From positions 80,911,895-80,975,894 of the forward strand of contig CM056995.1 in assembly GCA_029891345.1 (NCBI GenBank): a DNA stretch of 64,000 nucleotides, in the 5' to 3' direction. How positions within the stretch are numbered: position 1 is the first letter of the stretch; each line of letters starts with the position of its first letter. The translations under genes and the position numbers were made by a program. The notes below the pieces were generated by a model. That model was given only the letters and a program-made list of their open reading frames with translations. It had not been told where the DNA came from and did not search any database. This DNA comes from Dryococelus australis (Eukaryota > Arthropoda > Insecta > Phasmatodea > Phasmatidae). Shown piece after piece: positions 12,725-23,212 of the stretch.

Positions 12725-12802
12725 TGATAAATTTCACTTTCTTAGGCTGTTTGGATCGGGGCTTGGTCTTGGACTTCTTCATGGGGGCGGACCGGCGGTT
12801 CA
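12725..12802 (-). CDS. Candidate second coding exon of a minus-strand host gene
   Basis: Read on the minus strand, a pyrimidine-rich acceptor ending ttttgcag at 12803 opens a 78-bp exon that closes at a strong donor, A|GTAAGT, at 12724. The frame set by the upstream ATG exon (phase 1, one leftover G) gives Val-Asn-Arg-Arg-Ser-Ala-Pro, then MKKSKTKPRSKQPKKVKF-Ile with one base over (phase 1 again), so the exon keeps frame if skipped. The Lys/Arg-rich peptide looks like a nuclear-localisation or nucleic-acid-contact segment. The local GC content is far above the AT-rich flanks, as expected for host coding sequence. An internal ATG could give an alternative start. The protein is not recognised; later exons must lie left of the window. 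Confidence 0.6.
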
Positions 12803-12912
12803 CTGCAAAACATTACGTGCGACTTGAAAGCCAAACCCGACATACACACGCAGACTTTAGATTCACTGTTATTCCGCACTGAGAACACGAGTAAGGGGAT
12901 GGCATGTACAGC

Positions 12913-12944
12913 AGTGACAGCTTCTTTACAACGAAGCTGTCACT
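12913..12944. repeat. Perfect 12-bp hairpin
   Basis: AGTGACAGCTTC and its exact reverse complement GAAGCTGTCACT, separated by an 8-base loop (tttacaac). It lies 110 bp upstream of the acceptor of the candidate exon, within its intron. Confidence 0.8.
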
Positions 12945-13814
12945 TCGCCTTTTCGGAAACACCCGCGATGAGTCATCCTGGCTTCCGACAATGAAAAGTA
13001 TATGAGAACGTTACTTTAATCCCTGAATTACGGCACTGTTAACAAATGGAGAGTTTAAAACACAAATAGTCTATTTTTATAATTGCAGTTAAAGTTCGGG
13101 ATTATTGAATTCCTACCAGAATTATTAAGTCTATATTTAATTTCAGTTGCAAAATATTAATAAAGATGTAATCGAAATTTTTTCCAAAAAAAAAATTCGC
13201 TCATATTTATTACCATAACTACACTATCTAGTTGTCCATATCGTAAATATTACGAGAAACAACCACTACAGTTCAGAGAAATAAGACCTCGCTAGTGGGC
13301 CATTCCATCCGTAAATCAATAACGACACCGACAAGGATGACATACAGGTAGAGTTTCCGAAAAAAGCAAGGACTGATAGGATCGGCAGGCCGGTGACCCA
13401 ACCCTGTCGTCGTTGGGGTGGTCTCATGTCAAGGCCACCCGTTCCACACGTCCAGCTAACCAAACCCCTTCTCGAGCGTGCGGGTAGCTGGCCTTACCGA
13501 CGGCGGGTAGCGGCGCCCTGCACGTGTGGCAGAAGCACTGCATCACAGAGTCCTTCACGAGGTTTATCAGCATGACGGCGGAGAATGACTACGTATGGGA
13601 CGACGACGTGGCGGGTACTGACCGCGCGGTACGATGCCCGGACACCGAGTGACTGAGGCGCCCTCCCCAGCGAAGGCGCTTCAACCCCCACCCCTCCCTC
13701 TTCTCCCCTAGACAAGGGGCGCTCGATACCAACGCCATCCGCCATTGCTACCCCTTACCCCCGGGGACAACCCGTCACTGCGCCTGAGTCACAGCATTCC
13801 TCAAGACGGAATTC

Positions 13815-13905
13815 GCGGGACTCGAACCCAGGCACTACCAAACGTCAACCAGCATCAGGTCCGCAACCCGTGACTGCAATGAGTCCAAAAAAATCCTTCC
13901 AGAAG
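13815..13905 (-). repeat. tRNA-like (SINE head) segment
   Basis: On the minus strand a B-box-like GGGTTCGAGTCCC lies at about 13818-13832, preceded by a GGACCTGATGCTGGTTGACG stretch where an A box would be. It does not fold as a clean tRNA, so it is read as a SINE head or tRNA relic. Confidence 0.4.
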
Positions 13906-13944
13906 CCTTCACCACTTGGGAAGGCGAGCGGCCGTTCATACGTT

Positions 13945-14045
13945 GCGTAGCGGGGCGAGGGCAGTGTCCACAATCAATATCGTCGACGGCCACGGCACGG
14001 CGTATGCTCGAGGGGGGTTCAGGACGGGGGTTCGAGACCGGATCG
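13945..14045 (+). repeat. tRNA-like (SINE head) segment
   Basis: Plus strand: A-box-like GTAGCGGGGCGAGG near 13947, and a B-box-like GGGGTTCGAGACC near 14027. The spacing of about 80 bp suits a tRNA-derived SINE promoter. It points away from the neighbouring minus-strand segment. Confidence 0.4.
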
Positions 14046-14732
14046 ATGGGGGTGGCCGGGTGAGTCACCGCCAGCCAGGGGCCAGCGCGTCTGGTCGGGA
14101 AGACGGCGCCAGGCGCCTAGACGCGATCGGCACGTGGGCATCAACACCCCTCCAGGCAAAATTAGCACTTCCGCAGCTATTTCGCATTTCCACTACAAAA
14201 GTAATTAAGGAAGACCGCCTTCCCAGTTAAAAATGTAACCGTTAATGAAAGCATGATTTTTTGATACCCGTAAATGCAAACTCGAACAGTGCATAATAAT
14301 GCTGCATAAGTCAGCAATAAAATCCATTGCAAAAACTAACATTCCAGGATCGCTCTTACCATGTTACATTCCTAGCGATGCCTTCGGCGATATTCGTAGA
14401 CTTTACACTAGGAACACCGAGGTAACTTATTTTTACAATTAATTAGTTCTTCAAACAGCGATACAACTTCAACTTCTAGATGAATTGTTTGGCACCGTAT
14501 AGACTCCGATGTCAGTTTGTCTTTTATTTCACTACTCTGTTTTTAAAGCCCTCGTTTTCATGCCCGAAGTTAACCGGGAGACTGTCCACCAAATAATGTA
14601 AACACCTAAAAACGAAGCTCACTGCACGGGTTGCCCTTGGTTCAAATAGAAAATTTTGAGACTTCGCCACTACTATCCAGGATTTCCCTTCTGTAGCGGT
14701 GTTGGCACAAACAATTTGACAGAAAGCAGTAA

Positions 14733-14830
14733 CAGGCGAGTGAAGAGATTTGGGCGGCTCTTAACAACGAGGTCTTCAGAACCTATGTGGGTGATTGAGG
14801 TGAGTATGGAGCAGCGCCGATTCCTCGCAC
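14733..14830 (-). repeat. SINE fragment (GGCGGCTCTTAACA family)
   Basis: Shares gagtgaagagatttgggcgg, then gctcttaacaacgaggtctt and gtgattgaggtgagtatgga, with the copies at 20360 and 55697. Judged from the 55.7-kb copy, whose tRNA-like head is on the right, it lies on the minus strand and lacks its head. Confidence 0.75.
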
Positions 14831-15973
14831 TTCCGAGTGGTTCATGTAATTAAGTTCTAATTTAAGCTTAGATTTCAGATCTAAAATTAACCCGCTTTTT
14901 CTTTTGTTGTTTCACCCGGGCTAAGAATATGATGCACTAACTACAGATACGGCGTCATTCAGCAATGGTTTAAGTTCTGATTTGGGAAAGACTTGCTCAA
15001 AAACCAATTGCAGTTTATTATCGCAAAATAAAAATAGTTTAATATTTGCAGTGGGTTTTACATGAAAAGCTGCTGATTTATACATACACAATGCAATTTC
15101 TAATTCCTGAATCAGATTACCTCAAATCAGTATATTTGCCCGATTTTCGATAAAAGTCTATTTACAAAGGGTTTATCGGAATTATTGGCTGGACAAGACA
15201 AATAATAATTCTCAACACTTTTTTACGTTATCAGATTTTCACTGCCTTCATTATTTTCGGAACACTGATGGAAGAAAAGAAAGGATTTTTTATATCTTTA
15301 ATCAGAGCTCCGAGAATAACGAACGCAGACAATTTTTAACCATATAATAAGAACTTGAAAATTGTTATCTAAGTCTTGGCGAATTAAAAATTTCAAAAAA
15401 TCCTCTGCAAAACAAATTGTGATAAAAATTATATAAACATACAATTTTCGTGCACCATTCCCCTTAAGACTGGGACCTTGCAGTTAAAACTTTTAAGCTT
15501 CCAATCACGGCAATACGAGTTACGATTTCTGCGTATGAGAAACTTTCCTGACAACAGTCGCCTAATAACTCAGCCTAAAAAATTTTCCGTCACGTATGCA
15601 AGTGCTACCCGGTCCTGTATGCACACAAATACGAAAGTCAATTCTGTGAGCTATTTTCTGCAACTTCCTAAAGTGCCGCACGTTCGCCTCCGTACGCTCC
15701 TCAGGATGACTCAATCGGTACCCGGAGAGGAGAATGGGGGAAGGCGGAGCCACTGCGCGAAGAACGTTCTGGGCCAAGTTGTCTCAGCTATATAAGCCAC
15801 GGCGTACCACATGGCCCTTTGCCGGATGTGTGCATGGATATTTCATGCCAATGGAGATAATCTGAGAAATTAATAAATTAAAGGTTAATATCAGTTATTT
15901 TATTTATATAGGGACCTCCATCCCTCCAACTTGGATACGTTACTTTACTGTCAACATTGAAATAAAATTACGT
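14831..15973. other. Non-coding stretch (intron)
   Basis: AT-rich, no supported gene. A GC-richer patch at 15640-15830 holds a TATATAAG at 15790-15797, but no initiator at the right distance and no open frame after it, so I do not call a promoter. Confidence 0.45.
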
Positions 15974-16206
15974 ATAGGCTGTTCACAGTAAGGTGATCAC
16001 TTTTGAAGCTTAGTTATTTTTTCCTTTTAGCAATTTCTTATCCTTTAACCGCCTTTTTAAATCAAAATTTCCATGTATGTAATAACAAAGTGTGTTTATT
16101 CCACTGCACTCTGAAGTTAACGCCAAAGACTAAAACAAAACACACTCGTAGACTATTATTCCAAATGAGAGGGCTTTCAAAATGCTCACTTCACCGCGAA
16201 TAGCCC
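15974..16206. mobile_element. Tc1-type MITE, short form
   Basis: Left end TATAGGCTGTTCACAGTAAG; right end reads as its inverse (ttcaaaatgctcacttcacc, then gcgaatagccc). It is about 230 bp and one member of a family with at least nine copies here; TA-flanked ends suggest the Tc1/mariner superfamily. Confidence 0.7.
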
Positions 16207-16880
16207 ACACCATACAGTTTGAGTGCATGTCATTTGAATAATCAGGTGTTTAATTTTTCCGGTGAATACAAGGCATATTTGACAGAAATGGTAGCATTTG
16301 AATGTCACTGGACTCATAGCTACCAAAAGGGACTGAACATTCCCTTTTGCATTCAAACTGATGCCGTATTCGTGGTCTGCAGTTAAGTCAGGATATTTGG
16401 TTAATCAAAACTCCCTGTGAAGAGTTTCAGTAATATCAAATTTTAATCCTGAAGACATGGTAATGCAAATTATAAAAATACCGAATTTACGCTGTTTTCT
16501 TACATTTACCAGTGCCTGTATACAATAGGCCGACAGCTATCTGCCCCCAGAATCTTGCAAAACGAATCTCAACTTGTATACTACACGTTTTAATGCGCCA
16601 GCGAACAGATTCAAGTCATGCAGAATTTTTGGAATAGGCTGTTCACGGTAAAATGAGCACTTTTGAAACCCTGCTTGAGATCTACTTGTATGCACATTGT
16701 TAATTATTCCGTCTAATGTAAAATTAACATTTCCACCGGCCTCAGCACTTCATTCATGCGCCGGCCAAGTTAAACTGTAAAACTGTTAGTAAAGTAAATA
16801 TTTTAAAAATCTACTAATTATTACCCTTCTATGCAGTAAAAAGGCAGAAAGGGAATGAAATAATTTAAGTTACCACAAAT

Positions 16881-18126
16881 TAGAGATGGGCTAACAGTTA
16901 CTTTTAAGTAACGCGTTCTAACGTTCCAGTTACATGGTAACACGTCCCAATAATGTGTTATTTTTGTAACAGGTTACTGTGAAACCGTTTCAACCATTCC
17001 CGAAAGAATCTCTATCCCTGGTGGCATGCGCAGTACACAAATTGTAGCCGCTCAACCTTTATGATTGTTTTATTTACATTGTAAAATAATATAATCTGGT
17101 ATGGAATACAAAAAATATAAACGTTGCGTGTCGTATAAATAAAATTAAATGTCTAGCTTATTCGCCCGTACGCCGGGAAATGCCGACGGTGTTTATATGT
17201 TCGCATTAATTGAAGTTCACATGAATCTACAGGAAAGTCTTGTATGCAAGGCCTTTATGTAATTGTCTGTCAAAAGGAAAATTCACTAATTGAATTAGTG
17301 ACGTGAAACAATTTTACTAATCGAGTAAGTGACAGCCAACTGCACCGGCGAATTAAATATTGTTCGTGTTTGAATCCAGTCAAATAATTATGTGAAATAT
17401 ACATATTTACGGAATTTTCCGTAAAAAAAAAAAAAACTCTTGGAGATAGTTGGGTTTGAACACCAACTCATTTACCCTCTGTGTTTCTAGGCCAGTAACT
17501 AACCATCCACGCTACGTAACCATACAAGGTACGTAAGGCAAGTAAATGTTTTATATAATGCTGCTCTGACGAATGCCACACAAAATGTACTAATCAAATA
17601 AATTTAAATTTAGATTAAAAGTCAAGAACTGTACTATATTACTTTATATGGTAGTAACTAGTTTATAATGCCGTTTTACTAGCGTAATAAGCACCGGAAC
17701 TTTGGTTTTCATCAGATTTAAAGCAGAAAATTAATTGGAACCTTAACACACGAGCTGTACGTAAAACACATTTTATTTTTAGTGGTTTAGCAACTTTAAT
17801 AACGCGTTAAAAATATTAAAAAGCACGCTACTGTATTTAATTATTAATGAATTAAAGTTTATTTATACTGATACTTCAATTTTCAGCTAATTGGGTTTTA
17901 AAGATTAGCACGAACTTTCGGGAAGTTATACCGTTTGTTCGGAACTTCGGCTCCTCGACGTTCCACAAATTAACGTTTACGCATGCGAAAAGTTCCAAGC
18001 CGAGACGTTCCAGAAAATAACTTTTACGCATGCGCAATAGTCGGGCGTCGAAGCAGTTCCAAAAACCACTGTGTAACCAAATTGTAAGTTATTTATAACC
18101 GTTGCATTAAATAACGCCCATCTCTA
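16881..18126. mobile_element. hAT-like non-autonomous element with 8-bp target duplication
   Basis: Terminal inverted repeats TAGAGATGGGC...GCCCATCTCTA. The 8 bases before it (ccacaaat) and after it (ccataaat) match at 7 of 8, as for hAT insertions. The 1246-bp body has no transposase frame. It carries a minus-strand tRNA-like segment at 17449-17523, and near its right end GC-rich direct repeats around ttacgcatgcg. Confidence 0.8.
17449..17523 (-). repeat. tRNA-derived SINE relic
   Basis: Minus strand: A-box-like TAGCGTGGATGGTTAG and B-box-like GTGTTCAAACCC with normal tRNA spacing, followed by a run of T. It sits inside the hAT-like element. Confidence 0.55.
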
Positions 18127-18612
18127 CCATAAATGGTTACCTAACATTTTGTATTCGACATTAAGATACCGAACTAGTACTTTACCTTCTTCATTTCCAA
18201 CTTTACTGGGCTCATGTCACTCAGTGTGCCCTTTTAAAATATATGCAAGCAGGGGGGTAGTGACTTTTTCCAAGGTTGATTTCAAAAGTGCTCACTTTAT
18301 CGTTAACAGTCTGTAGTAGATTTACTATTTTCCAAAGTACGCAATTTCATTTAAATGGAACAAGTAAGGGCATGAGTCCGATAGTGATTAGGTGATATAG
18401 TACCGCCATAAAAATTTCGAACTTCTTACCAAGACTAGCTAACTAAATTTTCTCAACTCACTACTTTTCATCCATAATATATGACACAAACTAAATTTTT
18501 GTAGGACCATTACTGAAACAGAACATTGATAAAGAATGTGAGAATTCTCGCATGAGGGTCCATGGGGCTCAATCAAGCTCAGTACCTCTGCAGGCTGAAA
18601 TATTTCGCTATA

Positions 18613-19062
18613 CTTTAAGGCGGTCGCCTAGTGAGAAGTACGTTTGCGAGAGCGACGCAAAATTCGATGAAACACAACGAACGACGCCGACCGGCGAATG
18701 AAAGCCAGTGTCGCCTCTATGTGCAAGGTGCTTAACTGGCGTGCATTCTTTCCGTCGGCTACTTGCCTGAACGTAACTAACCAGTGAACCTACCCTTTAA
18801 TCGAACGCGACTCTTGCGAAGTCCAATGCATGTCTGTCTTAGTATCGCATGTATCCGATTGTATATTTTGAGAAACATCAACCTGAAAAAAAAGTTTTTA
18901 GCTATGTTGCAGGGCATGAATATGTCCAATTTGGATGTCTTCAAAGTACTATTCCGTCATAGTCTGGGATGCACTTTCTTTTCGTAGGCGCCTTGCTTGT
19001 AGCAGGCAAAAAACGAATTTTTCAAACACGCTGCAACGCACCAGGTAAGCGACCACCTTAAG
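18613..19062. mobile_element. Terminal-inverted-repeat element, family uncertain
   Basis: Ends CTTTAAGGCGGTCGCC and (inverse) CTTAAGGTGGTCGCTTACC enclose 450 bp without coding sequence. TTAA lies at both edges, which would suit a piggyBac-type duplication, but the match is imperfect. Confidence 0.55.
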
Positions 19063-19418
19063 ACAAAAAAAATATCTTAAAAACTGCGGAACTGATTTAA
19101 TTAGACTATAGCCATTATAACCGAGTCAGTTAAACTGCTGGAAAGGACAAGTCATTCCACGCCTTCACCATAATTGCCAACAAAAAATAATCCGGCAACA
19201 GACTGCAAATCGCATAAAATGAACATGAGGACCAGGAGGGTGATCGCGATTGTGAGTATGACGGCAAAGGCCGCGTAATGGGAAAATAATACGGGGAGGT
19301 TAAGGAAAACGACAGCTGCAGGTGTAACCCTACAGAAAGAAAATTTTACAACTGGGCGGAGAGTGGAAGAGTTTCTCGAGAGCTGTTCAACACTGGGTGG
19401 GATAGGAGACTAAATCGG

Positions 19419-20012
19419 GATTTACAACGACCCGCCCGTCCGTCAATCACGTGACCAACAGCCAATCTGAAGTGGCCATCAATTCTATCCGTCCGTCGAA
19501 ACCTTGGCAAACTTTACCTTTTGACGGACGAACGGGTGAAATTTACAGCCTTCTAATTGCACGTTTTGTTAGTCGTTCATCCAGGGTTCTTTACAAGGCT
19601 GTGTGGTGTGTGCGGTGTTTTGTTTTGTCTGTCTGTTTTCATATGTTTGTTTATATAACTGTAAAATGAAATTAAGTTACTCTTTCCTAAAGATTTATTG
19701 ATGTTTACGTTTGGAAACACGAGCTCCTTTTGTGCAATAGTAAAGATAATGAATTTATGCTTTATATGATATTAAAAGTAATTTTTATATCGATTAATTT
19801 CCGTTACGTACGTATATGGTTGTTTTAGGTTCTTAGGTATACAATACCGCAAAACATTTTCACTTTTTATGGAGAATTTTTTCCTACTTGTAAAGTTTTA
19901 TTTTTATTAGTTTGCAGCAATGGACTGACGACGGATTTCCGAAGACCGGTTGTAAATCGGTCGGCTGGGAGACGGACGGTTGACTGACGAACGCGAAGGG
20001 TGGTTGTAAATT
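19419..20012. mobile_element. Palindromic MITE-like element with repeated TTTACAAC ends
   Basis: The motif ATTTACAAC-x-ACCC followed by a CGTCCGTCA-like phrase occurs at 19420 and, inverted, near 19525-19547, 19945-19960 and 19985-20012. The block is therefore bounded by inverted repeats and can fold on itself. No ORF is supported inside. Confidence 0.55.
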
Positions 20013-20350
20013 CTGCGAAAGCGTCGATTCGTGGGCGGGGCACAATCCAATGATACACCAGCTCCATTAGCAAGGAATCTTAAAATACAGGGCAAAGATG
20101 TATGTTTTAATTGGTGGAAGCTTGAAGGCGGGAGGGAGGGTTATGTTATTTGGTTTGTTTTATTTAGACTTGCACGAGTGTGCTGATAAGCATATTACTC
20201 TTAACAATTTTACCATTATCATTCAACACATCAAAGTGAGTGGGTCCACTACAACGTTAGTTTTTACATAAGGCGGGAGGATAGAAAACTGGCAGAAAAG
20301 TGGACTCCGAGCAGCGCCTTTAATTCAGAAGTTTCTCCAACACTAACAGT

Positions 20351-20555
20351 CTACAATGAGTGAGTGAAGATATTTGGGCGGCTCTTAACAGCTAGGTCCT
20401 GAAAGCCGATGAAGGTGATTGAAGTGAATATGAAGCGGCTCCAGAATGAACAGGCGGGGGAAACGGAAGATAACCGAGAAAATCCGCCAACTAAAGGCAT
20501 CTGCCGCCACGATTCCCACTAGCGAAAATCCGGTGACCCGGCCCGCCTACAATGA
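20351..20555 (-). mobile_element. SINE copy with 9-bp target duplication
   Basis: The SINE body 20360-20546 (gtgaagatatttgggcggct ... ccggtgacccgg) is flanked by identical ctacaatga at 20351-20359 and 20547-20555. Judged from the fuller copy at 55.7 kb, its tRNA-like head would be on the right and is missing here, so this is a 5'-truncated minus-strand insertion. Confidence 0.8.
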
Positions 20556-20745
20556 ATTTTATAATATCCTACGCACAGCATAAATGTGCCGAGTAACAGC
20601 CAGGCATGTCATGAAAATAAAGATAACCAAAGTTGTTACAAAATATCAGGATCAAGTTTCCCCTCACTTTTCCAGGTTTCCCAGATTTTCTAGTACTGTA
20701 GCAACCCTGATGACATACCTCGACGAGCAATACCACAATTGTATG

Positions 20746-20987
20746 TATAGGCTATTCACGGTAAAGTGTGAATTTTTTAAGGTCCACACAACTGCAATTG
20801 ACCACGAATAAATATATTTTATTGCAGCTTCACACGTTTAATTTTGAGAGAAATGAAAAGTACACACTGTGTTTATTAAACACATAGCAATGTTTATATT
20901 AAAAAGCGGGAGAAAGATAGAAATTAGCTGAAAGGAAAAATTAAACAGGGCCTTAAAAGTGCTCACTTTACTGTGAACAGCCTATAA
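20746..20987. mobile_element. Tc1-type MITE, short form
   Basis: Ends tataggctattcacggtaaa and (inverse) gctcactttactgtgaacag-cctata; about 240 bp. Confidence 0.8.
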
Positions 20988-21109
20988 TAAGCGTTAAAAA
21001 AAATATTACACAAAACGTCTTTCGCTTTCTGTTTTTTTTCAAATGCATAGAAGTGTAAGAATGAACAAATTAGTTCAATATTTAATTATTATTATTTTTT
21101 TTTTTATAA

Positions 21110-21262
21110 TTTCACAGTTTCACTAGACCCACGCATGAACAAAGTGACGAGGCCCACGACAATGTTAATTTATGTAAATAAGGTGTAAGAATACACAGTG
21201 TGCATACAAGTATATCTTTAGCAGGGCTTTCAAAAGTGGTCACTATCGTGAACAGCCTATAC
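21110..21262. mobile_element. Tc1-type MITE, truncated long form, reversed
   Basis: The right end reads gctttcaaaagtggtcacta, then tcgtgaacagcctat. Inward it matches the inverse of the left part of the long form (gtgtgcatacaagtatatct). The other end is missing. Confidence 0.7.
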
Positions 21263-22037
21263 TAAAGTATTTCACTGTATAATTTTTAACCGGACTGAAA
21301 TAATACAAAGCTTAATGTTATACTGCGACAATTGGTACCGGTACTTTTTCTGCAATGAAGACTTAACATTGTAAGTAGCAGTACACTGTGAAAGACATAA
21401 CTGAACTGATATTAGGTGTACTTTAGAAAAAATTAGTACACTCAATCTCTTATTTGATTAATATCACCATTCCTTCATAAAAAAAAAAAAAACACACACC
21501 TCCAACATATCAATGCAAAGAACACCTTAAGCAGGAGAGAGAGACAACTACTGTGGTTTTACCAGTTTTTGAACAATAAAATACTTTCAGCATTCGTAGC
21601 TGAAATTTATTCTTCACGTATGACAAAATGCAATATCATTGTAGTATCTATTTGCTTACCACGTGAAATAAATGGGAATTAATCGCCGATTGCCTTCAGA
21701 GAATGGCTAGAGAAGTGATAGGAGGCACAAGACATCGAATGGTAGTCGTCTAAAATATATAAACTTAAGATGGCGCCTAACTCTCCCTAACTTGAAGTGT
21801 ACACATTTTCGAAAGTCAAGAAAACAAGATAGGGCCGTGCCAAATGTTACTGTTTAGGCCAACTTCACGAGCAAATGTTTTACTAGAACGACTGCAAAAT
21901 TTTTTCTATTTTTTAGCAGTGCAAAACACGACTTTAAAAAGGGGCGCGTACGAGCAAAGAACTTTTTCAGATTAAAGTGTACAGTACTCACATTTGCATG
22001 TTTCAAAATATCCTGAAAACCATTTTGGTAAGTATAT

Positions 22038-22235
22038 TATAGGCCGTTCACGAAAGTTTTTATATTTAAGCCATTTTTTGGATATCAACATTGTCACGTG
22101 ACTAATAAATACGGTGCATACTTTCACCACTCTCAAAAGTTACTGTCAGAGGCTGCAATAAAACATATTTATAAGTGATTAATGCCTGTTGGGAGGGCCT
22201 TAAAAAGTGCTCACTTTATCGTGAACAGCCTATAG
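22038..22235. mobile_element. Tc1-type MITE, short form
   Basis: Ends tataggccgttcacg and (inverse) tgctcactttatcgtgaaca-gcctata; about 200 bp. Confidence 0.75.
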
Positions 22236-22816
22236 TAGGCGCTGCCTGCAACGGAACATGATTAATGACCTAAGACGAACCTTCTTTAAACTGTCTATAT
22301 GAAACATTACATACATTTGTAATTGGACAACTGCTTCTTTAATTTTTTCTCACTGCTTGCGGTTTCAACAGTTCTAATATGAGATCGACTGAGGAATTTG
22401 TTCCAACTGAGAGTTCTTTAGAAAAACAATTTGTGAACTGGATTAAGTGCCTACAGATTTATCTTGCAGGCAAAATATTTTTAGTACTAAGAAAGGAAAT
22501 CATTTAGCACATCACAAGAATTTTAATAATTGAATCATTTAGCACATTACAAAAATTTTAATAATTGAAAACAGGAAAATAATTTAACAAATATAGAAAT
22601 TACATTTCTACACAAATTTACGCATTCTATTATTTTTGTCGGAATTCCACTGGCATACTGCGCAGGTTGTAGCAACACTAACTAAATGTGTTCGAATTAG
22701 GCAGGCTACCCAACTCCAAACTGCATGATGGTAATGGCAATTTCCGTCCTTATTTTATTATAAATTGTGCACATAATCTGGCTAGACAAAGGAATTTTTT
22801 AATGGAAAGTGCAATA

Positions 22817-23212
22817 TATGCCATTCATTGTAAAATTGCCACTTTTGAAAGCCCTGCTTAAGATCTACTTGTATGCACGTTGTGTATTCTTCCGCCTAAT
22901 GTAAGATTAACATAGTCATGGGCGTCATCACTTTATTCATGCGTCAGTCAAGTTAAACTGTGAAATTATTAGAAAAGCATATATTTTACAAATCTGCTCA
23001 TTTTTACACCTCGATGCTTTTAAAAAAAAATCAGAAATGGATACCTAACACTGTTAATTCGACGTTAAGATACGGAACTACTTCCCTCCATCGTTACCAA
23101 CTTTACTGGGCACATGTCACTCATGACACCCGTTAAAATATATGCAAATGGGAGCAGTAACTTTTTTCAAAGGTTGATTTCAAAAGTGCTCACTTTATCG
23201 TGAACTGTCTTT
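22817..23212. mobile_element. Tc1-type MITE, long form, uninterrupted
   Basis: Ends tgccattcattgtaaaattg and (inverse) gctcactttatcgtgaactg. It serves as the unoccupied counterpart of the copy at 16633-18314. Confidence 0.75.

Larger units (their letters stand above)
13390..14165. other. GC-rich, CpG-rich island of repeat-like sequence
   Basis: A sharp GC-rich block in an AT-rich intron. It holds two tRNA-promoter-like segments in opposite directions (described separately) and no convincing ORF; the open frames here run on several strands at once, as GC-rich DNA often gives. It is most simply a cluster of old SINE-type insertions. A CpG island with promoter activity cannot be excluded. Confidence 0.5.
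16633..18314. mobile_element. Tc1-type MITE, long form, split by a hAT-like insertion
   Basis: Left end aataggctgttcacggtaaa, right end gtgctcactttatcgttaac in inverse orientation. Removing the inner element (16881-18126) leaves about 430 bp that aligns along its length with the copy at 22817-23212. Shared internal phrases include gatctacttgtatgcac near the left and atatatgcaa near the right. Confidence 0.8.

Noticed and set aside
13266-14230. Several frames on both strands in the GC-rich island
   Set aside because: Overlapping frames with no family pattern; the block looks like SINE-type repeat.
15790-15797. TATATAAG as a promoter
   Set aside because: No initiator about 31 bases downstream and no open frame or splice donor follows.
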